Assembly: GCA_052035235.1 (NCBI GenBank)
Contig: JBPOHT010000010.1
Span: 62,001-126,000 of the forward strand
Origin: Solimonas_A sp052035235
Lineage (GTDB): Bacteria; Pseudomonadota; Gammaproteobacteria; Nevskiales; Nevskiaceae
DNA: 64,000 nt
Reading direction: 5' to 3'
The notes under the pieces are model-generated. The model was not told where the DNA came from and ran no database searches. It saw only the letters and a list, made by a program, of their open reading frames with translations. A program made the translations under genes and the position numbers. This document shows positions 1 to 7,036 of the stretch, piece after piece (within the stretch, counting starts at the first letter, position 1; the number at the start of each line of letters is the position of its first letter).

Positions 1-4
1 CGAC

Positions 5-1192
5 ATGACAACTCAAACCCTGGCGACCGGGACCCCCACGGCCTGGAAGGACGGCAAGCGCGGCCTGTGGATGATGGGCGTGCTGTGGCCGGCCCTGCCG
101 CTGATCAGCGCGGCGCTGGCGCTGTCCACCGGCATGGGCCTGTTCTGGTGGCTGACCCCGGTGGTGATCTACGGCGTGCTGCCGCTGCTGGACAGGCTGG
201 TGGGCGAGGACCGCGTGAACGCGCCGGAGTCGGCCGTGGCCGCGCTGGAGAACGACCGCTACTACCGCCTGGCTACCTTCCTGTTCATCCCCGTGCAGTA
301 CATCTGCTTGATCGGCGGCGCCTGGCTGGCAGTGAGCGGCGGCCTGCCGGCGCTGGACATCCTTGGCCTGGCGGTGTCGGTGGGCCTGGTCAGCGGCGCG
401 GGCATCAACACCGCGCATGAGCTGGGCCACAAGCGCGAGAACCTGGAACGCTGGCTGGCGCGCATCACGCTGGCCCCGGCGATGTACGGCCACTTCTACG
501 TCGAGCACAACCGCGGCCACCACGTGCGCGTGGCCACGCCGGAAGACCCGGCATCCTCGCGCCTGGGCGAGAGCTTCTACGCCTTCTGGCCGCGCAGCGT
601 CTGGGGCAGCCTGACCTCCGCCTGGCACCTGGAGAAGGTACGCCTGGAACGCCAGGGCAAGAGCGTATGGAACTGGCGCAACGACAACCTGCAGAGCTGG
701 GCGATGACGCTGGTGCTGTTCGGCGCGCTGGCCCTGTGGCTCGGCCCCATCGTGCTGCCCTTCCTGATCTTCCAGGGCTTCATCGGTTTCTCGCTGCTCG
801 AGGTGGTGAACTACCTGGAGCACTACGGCCTGGTGCGCCAGAAGGAAGCCAGCGGCCGCTACGAGCGCTGCAAGCCGGAGCACTCCTGGAACAGCAACCA
901 CACCGTCACCAACCTGATGCTGTACCACCTGCAGCGCCACTCGGACCACCACGCCAACCCCATGCGCCGCTACCAGGCCCTGCGCCACTTCGAGCAGGCC
1001 CCGCAGCTGCCCTCGGGCTACGCCGGCATGATCGTGGTGGCCATGATCCCGCCGCTGTGGCGCTCGCTGATGGACAAGCGCGTGCTGGCCCACTACCAGG
1101 GCGACGTGACCCGCGCCAACATCCATCCGCCGGTGCGGGAGAAGATCCTGGCGAAGTACGGCGCCACGCAGCCCCAGACCGTGGAGGCCTGA
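5..1192 (+). CDS. alkB: Alkane 1-monooxygenase (AlkB)
   Basis: Membrane diiron hydroxylase that oxidises the terminal carbon of n-alkanes to 1-alkanols, taking electrons from rubredoxin. The 395-residue protein carries the complete histidine set of the family: HELGHK at 138-143, EHNRGHH at 167-173, the AlkB signature NYLEHYGL at 269-276, and LQRHSDHH at 309-316. Hydrophobic segments at about 22-62, 91-135 and 232-262 fit the six-helix topology. The ATG lies only 4 bases inside the window, so its promoter and ribosome site are not visible. Two rubredoxins follow immediately. Length and motifs are those of an intact AlkB. Substrate chain length cannot be read from sequence. Confidence 0.97.
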   Translation: MTTQTLATGTPTAWKDGKRGLWMMGVLWPALPLISAALALSTGMGLFWWLTPVVIYGVLPLLDRLVGEDRVNAPESAVAALENDRYYRLATFLFIPVQYICLIGGAWLAVSGGLPALDILGLAVSVGLVSGAGINTAHELGHKRENLERWLARITLAPAMYGHFYVEHNRGHHVRVATPEDPASSRLGESFYAFWPRSVWGSLTSAWHLEKVRLERQGKSVWNWRNDNLQSWAMTLVLFGALALWLGPIVLPFLIFQGFIGFSLLEVVNYLEHYGLVRQKEASGRYERCKPEHSWNSNHTVTNLMLYHLQRHSDHHANPMRRYQALRHFEQAPQLPSGYAGMIVVAMIPPLWRSLMDKRVLAHYQGDVTRANIHPPVREKILAKYGATQPQTVEA

Positions 1193-1194
1193 TC

Positions 1195-1371
1195 ATGGAC
1201 CGCTACGAGTGCAACGGCTGCAGCTACGTCTACGACGAGAGCAAGGGCGACATCCACAACGGCTATCCCGCCGGCACCCTGTTCAGCGCACTGCCTGCGG
1301 ACTGGTGCTGCCCGGACTGCGCGGTGCGCGAGAAGCCGGACTTCGCGAAGCTGGAAGAGACCGCCGCATGA
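1195..1371 (+). CDS. Rubredoxin, AlkG1-like
   Basis: Small one-iron electron carrier of 58 residues, starting 2 bases after the alkB stop. Two cysteine pairs (CNGC near residue 6 and CPDC near 39) form the Fe(SCys)4 site. After the second pair the sequence runs A-V-R-E-K: alanine replaces the usual glycine and an arginine is present. From the literature as I recall it, alkane-cluster rubredoxins with an arginine after the second CxxCG (AlkG1 type) could not replace AlkG in alkane oxidation, whereas AlkG2 types could. This copy may therefore be an accessory or a redox partner of another enzyme. That role is inference; the family call is firm. Confidence 0.93.
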   Translation: MDRYECNGCSYVYDESKGDIHNGYPAGTLFSALPADWCCPDCAVREKPDFAKLEETAA

Positions 1372-1550
1372 AGACCTGGGCCTGCATCACCTGCGGCGTG
1401 ATCTACGACGAAGCGCAGGGCTGGCCCGACGATGGCATTCCTGCGGGCACGCGCTGGGAAGACGTGCCGGAGGATTGGACCTGCCCGGATTGCGGGGCGG
1501 CCAAGGCGGAGTTCCAGATGGTTGAGTCGTCGCGCTTATGCAATGCCTAA
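1368..1550 (+). CDS. Rubredoxin, AlkG2-like
   Basis: Second rubredoxin, 60 residues, with its ATG overlapping the stop of the first rubredoxin (ATGA), so translation is probably coupled. Cysteine pairs CITC and CPDCG are both canonical. The stretch GxxxDGIPAGTRWEDVPEDW is the standard rubredoxin core, and no arginine follows the second pair, which makes this the AlkG2-like copy. It is the more likely electron donor to the upstream AlkB; rubredoxin reductase is not encoded in this window. The last codons and stop lie inside a strong inverted repeat. Confidence 0.95.
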   Translation: MKTWACITCGVIYDEAQGWPDDGIPAGTRWEDVPEDWTCPDCGAAKAEFQMVESSRLCNA

Positions 1551-1569
1551 ATGGCATTGCATGCGACGA
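1527..1569 (+). terminator. Inverted repeat across the end of the alkB operon
   Basis: ATGCAATGCC (1538-1547) pairs perfectly with GGCATTGCAT (1553-1562) around the 5-base loop TAAAT, which contains the stop codon of the second rubredoxin. After a 4-base bulge the stem continues with TCGTCGC (1527-1533) against GCGACGA (1563-1569). No T-run follows, so this may stabilise the mRNA end rather than terminate transcription. Confidence 0.6.
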
Positions 1570-1574
1570 ATCAA

Positions 1575-1596
1575 GGGCGGCCATGGATGGCCGCCC
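1575..1596. repeat. GC-rich hairpin
   Basis: GGGCGGCCAT (1575-1584) is followed almost directly by its complement ATGGCCGCCC (1587-1596). This compact palindrome lies downstream of the alkB operon and may form a second stem in the transcript end. No T-tract follows. Confidence 0.55.
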
Positions 1597-1650
1597 CGGT
1601 AATCAATCAGGTACCTGAGGTCTCGCCATGGATGGCACCACCATCTCCAC

Positions 1651-1754
1651 CCCTCTCGCCTTGCGGGAGAGGGGTTGGGGGCGAGGGGGATCGTGCGGCG
1701 GCTACCATTAGATAGTTCCCCCTCACCCCAACCCCCTCCCGCAAGGCGAGAGGG
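1651..1754. repeat. Long imperfect inverted repeat, C/G-tract intergenic family
   Basis: Left arm 1651-1690 and right arm 1716-1754. The outer 19 bases (1651-1669 against 1736-1754) are perfectly complementary, and the inner parts pair imperfectly through G-rich and C-rich tracts. Similar CCCCTCTCxxxxxGGGAGAGGGG blocks occur at 30090-30300 and 47228-47395, so this is a dispersed family rather than a local terminator. Confidence 0.7.
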
Positions 1755-1766
1755 AGCTCAAGAAAA

Positions 1767-1797
1767 CAGAAGGCCCGGTTGATAGCCGGGCCTTCTG
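1767..1797. terminator. Strong hairpin terminator
   Basis: A perfect 12-bp stem (CAGAAGGCCCGG at 1767-1778 with CCGGGCCTTCTG at 1786-1797) around a 7-base loop. An A-rich stretch lies on the left (1761-1766), so on the minus strand the stem is followed by a T-rich stretch. It lies just past the stop of the minus-strand gene at 1816 and is probably its intrinsic terminator; it may also stop read-through from the alkB operon. Confidence 0.75.
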
Positions 1798-1815
1798 TAT
1801 TTCGGAGACCAATCC

Positions 1816-2235
1816 TCACGCCCTGCAATGCTCCCCCACCCGCTCCAGCAACTGCCGACGCCGCCGGACCGCGCGGCGGCCACTGCGCAACTCGGCGCGC
1901 GCGATGCTGCGCACATCCTCGATCAGCGGCGACAACTGCGACACCGGGTTCTCGCAGCCGCTGTTGATCAGCTCGGAGTACAGCAGGTGCTGGAACGGCC
2001 GGCCGATGCGGCCCAGCAGTTCCTGGCCCTCGGAGCTCTCGGCCGCCGGCCGCAGCGCACCGCGGTGCTCGCGTACGGATTCCCAGAAGCTCTCCAGGCC
2101 CGCGCAGAGGCGCTGGTAGCCGGCCGGCAGCGTGGCGGTGGCATCGGCCACCTCGCCCGCCATGTCGCGCAGCAGGTCGCGGAAGCTGTCCGCTGCAACG
2201 TCGGCCGGGGAGATCACATGCGAGGTCGTGTTCAT
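1816..2235 (-). CDS. Hypothetical protein, 139 aa
   Basis: I do not recognise this protein. It appears soluble and mostly helical, with no signal peptide or membrane segment. There is a hydrophobic patch near residues 78-95 (GRPFQHLLYSELI) and a very basic C-terminal tail (RSGRRAVRRRRQ) that could bind nucleic acid or a membrane surface. Its only cysteines are the lone Cys44, Cys93 and a near-terminal Cys. Codon positions and GC bias support coding on this strand, and it ends next to a strong terminator. It faces the alkB operon convergently, so a link to alkane use is possible but unsupported. The ATG at 2235 has no clear ribosome site, so the start is uncertain. Confidence 0.6.
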   Translation of the reverse strand: MNTTSHVISPADVAADSFRDLLRDMAGEVADATATLPAGYQRLCAGLESFWESVREHRGALRPAAESSEGQELLGRIGRPFQHLLYSELINSGCENPVSQLSPLIEDVRSIARAELRSGRRAVRRRRQLLERVGEHCRA

Positions 2236-2546
2236 GGCGAGGCATTCTGCTCATGCACCGCACGGCATGCGATGACCGCAAAGGCCATCTGGAGCGAGCG
2301 GCGGCGAGCAACCGGTGAACGGCCGTGCTGTCCTGCATCCCCCGAAAGCGACGGGTGATTTTCCTACAGGCGCGGCCTGTCGGCGCTGACGCGCGGGCTG
2401 GGCTCATTCGCCGGGCGCGCAAACTAGGCGCCCGTTACGCTTCTCCTGCGGTACCGGGGGCCAAGGACGGCCACCGGCTTTTCCTGGCCCGGGGCGCTTG
2501 CGGCATGATGCGCGCACCTTCTGCTCCCACTGCCCAGGATTTCCCC
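2236..2546. other. Divergent intergenic region, no gene seen
   Basis: This 311-base gap separates the hypothetical gene (minus) from the MAPEG gene (plus). No convincing small gene, RNA or strong palindrome is visible. It presumably holds both promoters, but no clear -10/-35 pair stands out in this GC-rich stretch. Confidence 0.5.
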
Positions 2547-2966
2547 ATGACCGCTCCGATGCTCGCCCCCGTGATCGCCCTGGTGCTGTGGACCTTCGTG
2601 GTCTGGGGCTGGATGTATGCCACGCGCATCCCGGCCATCATCCGAAGCAAGATGGTGTTGAACCCGCAGGCCCCGCGCGGCGAGCAGATGAACCTGCTGC
2701 CCGCCAACGTGCGGTGGAAGGCCGACAACTACAACCACCTTATGGAGCAGCCCACGCTGTTCTATGCCGTGGGCCTGGCCCTGGCGGTGGCAGGTGATGC
2801 CACCTCGCTGAGCCTCAACCTGGCCTGGGCCTATGTCGGCCTGCGCGTGGTGCACAGCCTGGTGCAGGTCCTGATCAACATCATCCAGGTGCGCTTCGCG
2901 CTGTTCTTCCTGTCCTCGCTGGTACTGCTGGCACTGGTGATCCGCGCGGCGCTGCTGGTGTTCTGA
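2547..2966 (+). CDS. MAPEG family membrane protein
   Basis: A 139-residue integral membrane protein with hydrophobic segments at about 3-25, 63-82, 84-107 and 112-138, the usual four-helix fold of MAPEG (membrane-associated proteins in eicosanoid and glutathione metabolism). The signature lies in the loop before helix 2: VRWKADNYNHLMEQPTLFYA, with the conserved N-H and E-x-P-x-x-F/Y pattern. Bacterial members are mostly uncharacterised; some are glutathione transferases or peroxidases. The frame is open further upstream, but the ATG at 2547 gives the normal family length and begins directly with helix 1. A second gene follows with a TGATG overlap. Confidence 0.85.
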   Translation: MTAPMLAPVIALVLWTFVVWGWMYATRIPAIIRSKMVLNPQAPRGEQMNLLPANVRWKADNYNHLMEQPTLFYAVGLALAVAGDATSLSLNLAWAYVGLRVVHSLVQVLINIIQVRFALFFLSSLVLLALVIRAALLVF

Positions 2967-3502
2967 TGCCCGGCATGTCGCTCACCACGCTGTTCCGCTT
3001 CTTCCTGGGGCTGACGCTGGCACTGACCGCGGTGCTCGGCCTGCTGGACCTGGGGCTGCGCAATGCGGTGTCGCCCCAGGGCATCGTGTCCTTCGAGTTC
3101 TGCGGCTACGCGGGGAACTGCGAGGCGATCCTCGCGGCCTGGGGCGAGCGCGGGCGGGCGCTGGCCATGCTGGTGCAGGGCCTGGATTACCTCTACCTGT
3201 TTGCCTACTCCGGCTTCGGCTGCACCACCTTGCTGTTGCTGGCGCGGCGGGTACCGCCGGCGCTGCAGCGCTTCACCGCGGGGCTGGGCGGGTTCGCCCT
3301 GCTGGCCGGTGTGGCGGACGCCTTCGAGAACCTGGCGCTGATCCGCCTGCTGATGGGCGATACCGCCCTGGAGACAGGCATGCTCGCCGGGCACTTCGCC
3401 AGCGCCAAGTTCGCCATCGTGGGCCTGTCGCTGACGTGGACACTGGCCTGCTGGGTTGGCTTCGTGCTGATCCGCCGGCGGCCTGCCATGCCCACCGCCT
3501 GA
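2966..3502 (+). CDS. Four-helix membrane protein, unknown function
   Basis: 178 residues, start codon overlapping the MAPEG stop (TGATG), so the two are translationally coupled. There are four hydrophobic segments: about 8-30, 65-92, 101-125 and 141-170. Two cysteines near residues 46 and 52 lie in the first loop (FCGYAGNC), which would be periplasmic and could form a disulfide. The C-terminus is short and basic (RRRPAMPTA). I do not recognise the family. An alternative start at 2975 would trim three residues. Confidence 0.75.
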   Translation: MPGMSLTTLFRFFLGLTLALTAVLGLLDLGLRNAVSPQGIVSFEFCGYAGNCEAILAAWGERGRALAMLVQGLDYLYLFAYSGFGCTTLLLLARRVPPALQRFTAGLGGFALLAGVADAFENLALIRLLMGDTALETGMLAGHFASAKFAIVGLSLTWTLACWVGFVLIRRRPAMPTA

Positions 3503-3633
3503 CCGGCGATTGCCGCCACATCAGGAAACGATTTTTCGCCGCGGCTGTCGATTCCGGCCCGTTTCGTTCGACGCATCAGCAGAACGACCCGTTGCCGGCG
3601 TCTCTCCGGCAGCCCGAATGTGAAGAAAAGATC

Positions 3634-5091
3634 ATGAACGACAAGACGAATTCCCCAGCTGCCATAACAGACCGCGGCCGCTGGCTGGCGCTGTACCTGC
3701 TGTGCACCGGCGTGCTGATGATCGTGCTGGATACCACGGTGGTGACCGTGGCCCTGCCCACCCTGCAGGCGGAACTGGGCTTCTCTGGCACCTCCATCGT
3801 CTGGGTGCTCAACGCCTACATGCTCGCCTACGGCGGCTTCCTGCTGCTGGGCGGTCGCCTGGGCGACCTCTATGGCAAGCGCCGCTGGTTCCTGATCGGC
3901 CTCGCCGGCTTCACCGGCGCCTCGCTGGCCTGCGGCCTGGCGAACTCGCAGCTGGTGCTGGTGGTGGCACGCGCGGTGCAGGGCCTGGGTGGGGCCATCG
4001 TCACGGCGGTGGCGCTGTCGCTGATCATGAACCTGTTCCAGGAAGGACGAGAGCGTGCCCAGGCCATGGGCATCTACGGCTTCGTCTGCGCGGCCGGCGG
4101 CAGCCTGGGCGAGGTGCTGGGCGGCGTGCTCACCGACTGGTTCGGCTGGGAATCGATCTTCCTGATCAACCTGCCGATCGGCGTGGCGGTGTACGTCTAC
4201 TGCCTGAAGCTACTGCCGGCCGACAAGGCGCCGGAGCAGCGCGGCCGCCTCGACATGGGCGGCGCCCTCACCGGCACGCTGGGCCTGATGCTGGCGGTGT
4301 ACGCCGTGGTGGACGGCAACCGCGTGGGCTGGACCTCCGTGCAGACCCTGGGCCTGGGCGGCGCGGCGGCGGCGCTGCTGGCGCTGTTCCTGGTGATCGA
4401 GTCGCGCGTGCCGGAGCCGCTGATGCCGCTGCGCCTGTTCCGGCTGCGCAACATCGCGGTGTCCAATGTCGTCGCGGTGCTGTGGGCCGCGGGCATGTTC
4501 GCCTGGTTCGTGATCAGTGCGCTCTACATGCAGCACGTCCTGGGTTATGACCCGATGCGCGTGGGCCTGGCCTTCCTGCCGGCCGACGGCATCATGGCGC
4601 TGTTCTCCGCGGGCCTGTCGGCACGCATGGTAATGCGCTACGGCATCCGCACGCCGATGTGGCTGGGCCTGCTGATCGCCGCGATAGGCCTGGCGCTGTT
4701 TGCCCGCGCGCCACTGGACGGCACCTTCCTGGTCGACGTGCTGCCCGGCATGGTGCTGCTGGGCCTGGGCGGCGGCATGGCCTTCAACCCCGTGCTGCTG
4801 GCCGCGATGAACGACGTGGATGCCAGCGAATCGGGCCTGGCTTCGGGCGTGGTCAACACCGCCTTCATGATGGGCGGCGCGCTGGGCCTGGCAGTGCTGG
4901 CCAGCTTTGCCGACGCCCATACCTCCGGCCTGCAGCAGACCGGCACCGAGGCGCGCGAGGCACTGGCCAGCGGCTATCGCCGCGCCTTCCTGATCGGCGC
5001 GGTGTTGACGGGATTGGGCGCGGTCATCGGCGGACTGCTGCTGCGGCCCAAGCCGATGCAGGAGGGGATGCCACCGGTGCATGCGGGCTGA
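3634..5091 (+). CDS. MFS exporter, DHA2 (EmrB/QacA-type)
   Basis: Proton-driven multidrug exporter of 485 residues with 14 predicted helices, the DHA2 length. The helix-1 motif LDTTVVTVALP is the DHA2 motif D1. GRLGDLYGKRR in loop 2-3 is motif A, and GGSLGEVLGGVLTDWFGW in helix 5 is motif C with Glu in place of the usual Pro. The ATG at 3634 follows a purine-rich GAAGAAAAG ribosome site; the open frame extends further upstream but that part is not protein-like. It is followed by a palindromic repeat and a convergent tetR gene that may control it. Substrate is unknown. Confidence 0.92.
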   Translation: MNDKTNSPAAITDRGRWLALYLLCTGVLMIVLDTTVVTVALPTLQAELGFSGTSIVWVLNAYMLAYGGFLLLGGRLGDLYGKRRWFLIGLAGFTGASLACGLANSQLVLVVARAVQGLGGAIVTAVALSLIMNLFQEGRERAQAMGIYGFVCAAGGSLGEVLGGVLTDWFGWESIFLINLPIGVAVYVYCLKLLPADKAPEQRGRLDMGGALTGTLGLMLAVYAVVDGNRVGWTSVQTLGLGGAAAALLALFLVIESRVPEPLMPLRLFRLRNIAVSNVVAVLWAAGMFAWFVISALYMQHVLGYDPMRVGLAFLPADGIMALFSAGLSARMVMRYGIRTPMWLGLLIAAIGLALFARAPLDGTFLVDVLPGMVLLGLGGGMAFNPVLLAAMNDVDASESGLASGVVNTAFMMGGALGLAVLASFADAHTSGLQQTGTEAREALASGYRRAFLIGAVLTGLGAVIGGLLLRPKPMQEGMPPVHAG

Positions 5092-5108
5092 CCGGGCGAT
5101 CCTTCACC

Positions 5109-5188
5109 ACGTAGCCCGGTTTCGCGCAGCGAAGCCGGGAGCACCGCTGGCGATCCCTCCCGGCTTGCCTGCGGCAAACCGGGCTACG
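5109..5188. repeat. REP-like palindromic element
   Basis: ACGTAGCCCGGTTT on the left (5109-5122) mirrors AAACCGGGCTACGT on the right (5175-5188). Inner arms AGCCGGGAG and CTCCCGGCT sit around a short spacer. This is the architecture of extragenic palindromes common in gammaproteobacteria. It lies between convergent genes and may also act as their terminator. Confidence 0.75.
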
Positions 5189-5223
5189 TTCTGATCACCC
5201 GCCAGAGCCCGGACTCCCGGACC

Positions 5224-5844
5224 TCAGGGCTTCTTCGCGTAGCAGCGCAGGAACATCTCCACCGCGCCCTCCACCACCTGCGCCTGCCGCTTCTGCGTCA
5301 GCCCCGGCTCGCCCATGGCCAGTTGCGGCCAGAAGGCGAAGCCCTTCACCAGGCTGTGCAACTGCTGCTCGGCAAAGGCCTGGTCCAGCGGCTTGAGCTT
5401 GCCGTCCGCCGCGGCGGCGCGGATCCAGGCGGTCAGCGCCTCTTCCGGGCCGCCGTCATCCAGCCGCGCGATCAGCTCGCGCGCCCGCTCGGGGCGGCGT
5501 ATGCCCTCGGCCAGCGCCACGCGCGCCAGGTCCAGGAAGCCGCGATCCTGCATCAGCCGCATCTTCTGCCACAGCAGTTCGCAGAGCTGCTCGCGCAGCG
5601 GTTTGCGCGGCTGGTAGGGGATCGCCTCCTCCGCCATCGCGCACTCCCACAGCCGCCGCAGGATCGCCTCGAACAGCTCGTCCTTGCTGGGGAAGTGGTT
5701 GTAGACCGTGCGCTTGGACACCTCCGCGCTGGCGGCGATGCGGTCCATGCTGGTGCCGTCGAAGCCCTGGGACAGGAACTCCCGGAGCGCAGCCTGGAGG
5801 ATGCTCTCGCGTTTGCGGTCGGTCAGGCGTTGCGGACGTGACAT
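5224..5844 (-). CDS. TetR/AcrR family transcriptional regulator
   Basis: 206-residue repressor. The N-terminal helix-turn-helix spans about residues 11-57 (ILQAALREFLSQGFDGTSMD, then IAASAEVSKRTVYNHFPSKD, a textbook TetR recognition helix with K-R-T-V-Y-N-H-F). The C-terminal ligand domain resembles the AefR-like subgroup (LARVALAEG, then QLHSLVKGFAFWPQL). It is divergent from the metallo-hydrolase gene, and a perfect 7-2-7 inverted repeat lies in the shared promoter, so it probably represses that gene and itself. It also ends against the DHA2 exporter, another plausible target. Confidence 0.93.
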   Translation of the reverse strand: MSRPQRLTDRKRESILQAALREFLSQGFDGTSMDRIAASAEVSKRTVYNHFPSKDELFEAILRRLWECAMAEEAIPYQPRKPLREQLCELLWQKMRLMQDRGFLDLARVALAEGIRRPERARELIARLDDGGPEEALTAWIRAAAADGKLKPLDQAFAEQQLHSLVKGFAFWPQLAMGEPGLTQKRQAQVVEGAVEMFLRCYAKKP

Positions 5845-5866
5845 ACGGCAATTTTACACCGGACGG

Positions 5867-5905
5867 TTTACTTTTGGAAAAGCGGAAACTACACTGTGCA
5901 GTGTA
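5867..5905 (+). promoter_or_regulatory. Promoter with overlapping TetR operator
   Basis: TTTACT (5867-5872) and TACACT (5890-5895) with a 17-base spacer form a plausible sigma-70 promoter for the downstream lipoprotein gene. The palindrome TACACTG-TG-CAGTGTA (5890-5905) covers the -10 box and the start point, the classic position for repression. The motif is seen directly; assignment to the adjacent TetR protein is inferred from position. Confidence 0.6.
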
Positions 5906-5923
5906 CAAATGCTGGAACCCCCG

Positions 5924-7036
5924 ATGCGCCCCTTCCGCCCCCTGCTGCTGATGACCGGAGTCCTCGCCATGACGGCCTGTGCCATGTCCGCTGCCGACAG
6001 TTCCAACGCCTACCAGGGCTCGCCGCAGTTCGCCGACGGCAAGTTCCGCAACCCAGTACCGCAGCCGCCGGAAGGCTTCGGCAAGATGCTGCGCATCGCC
6101 TGGAACTTCTTCTTCAACAAGCCGCAGGGCACCATGCCCGCCGCCCCGGTGCCGGTGGAAAAGCTGACGCAGGCCCAGTTGCTGGCCGCGCCGGACCGCA
6201 CGCTGTGGCGCCTGGGGCATTCCACCATCCTGCTGAAACTGCGCGGCCAGTTCTGGCTGACCGACCCGGTGTTCTCCGAGCGCGCCTCGCCCTTCCAGTG
6301 GATGGGCCCCAAGCGCTTCCACGCGCCGCCGATCTCCATCGACGAGCTGCCGCCGATCCGCGCCGTGATCCTGTCGCACGATCACTACGACCATCTGGAC
6401 GATGCCGCCGTGCTCGCCCTCGCCGCCAAGACGCAGGTCTTCCTGGCACCGCTGGGCGTGGGTGACCGCCTGCTGGAATGGGGCGTGGACGCCGCCAAGG
6501 TGCAGCAGTTCGACTGGTGGCAGGAAACCACGCTAGACGGCCTGCGCCTGGTGGCGACTCCGGCCCAGCACTTCTCCGGCCGCAGCCTCAGCGACCGCAA
6601 CAGCACGTTGTGGGCGTCCTGGGCGCTGATCGACGGCGACACGCGCATCTACTTCAGCGGCGACACCGGCTATTTCGATGGATTCAAGACCATTGGCGAA
6701 CGCCTGGGACCCTTCGATCTCACGCTGATGGAAACCGGCGCCTACGACAAGCAGTGGCCCTACGTGCACATGCTGCCGGAGCAGACCCTGCAGGCCCACC
6801 TGGACCTGCGCGGCCGCTGGATGCTGCCGATCCACAACGGCACCTTCGACCTGGCCATGCACTCCTGGACCGATCCCTTCGAGCGCATCACCGCGCTGGC
6901 GGCGCAGCACGGCGTGAACCTGACCACGCCGGTGATCGGCACGGCGCTGGACGTGCGCACGCCGCGGGCCAACACGCCCTGGTGGCGCGGCGTCGGCGAG
7001 CAGCCCGCGAAGGGTGTGCTGCAGACCGCCGACTGA
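5924..7036 (+). CDS. Metallo-beta-lactamase-fold lipoprotein, NAPE-PLD-like
   Basis: 370-residue zinc hydrolase of the UlaG/NAPE-phospholipase D branch. The N-terminus is a lipoprotein signal with Cys19 after LAMTA, so it is probably anchored on the periplasmic face. The metal motif SHDHYDHLD (about 151-159) gives HxHxDH; LGHSTILLK precedes it, QHFSGR supplies a further histidine, and FSGDTGY supplies the bridging aspartate. LPIHNGTF near the end fits the last histidine. A start at 5909 is possible, but 5924 has the better-spaced GGA and an immediate signal peptide. The TetR-controlled position suggests induced lipid or xenobiotic hydrolysis; the substrate is unknown. Confidence 0.85.
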   Translation: MRPFRPLLLMTGVLAMTACAMSAADSSNAYQGSPQFADGKFRNPVPQPPEGFGKMLRIAWNFFFNKPQGTMPAAPVPVEKLTQAQLLAAPDRTLWRLGHSTILLKLRGQFWLTDPVFSERASPFQWMGPKRFHAPPISIDELPPIRAVILSHDHYDHLDDAAVLALAAKTQVFLAPLGVGDRLLEWGVDAAKVQQFDWWQETTLDGLRLVATPAQHFSGRSLSDRNSTLWASWALIDGDTRIYFSGDTGYFDGFKTIGERLGPFDLTLMETGAYDKQWPYVHMLPEQTLQAHLDLRGRWMLPIHNGTFDLAMHSWTDPFERITALAAQHGVNLTTPVIGTALDVRTPRANTPWWRGVGEQPAKGVLQTAD

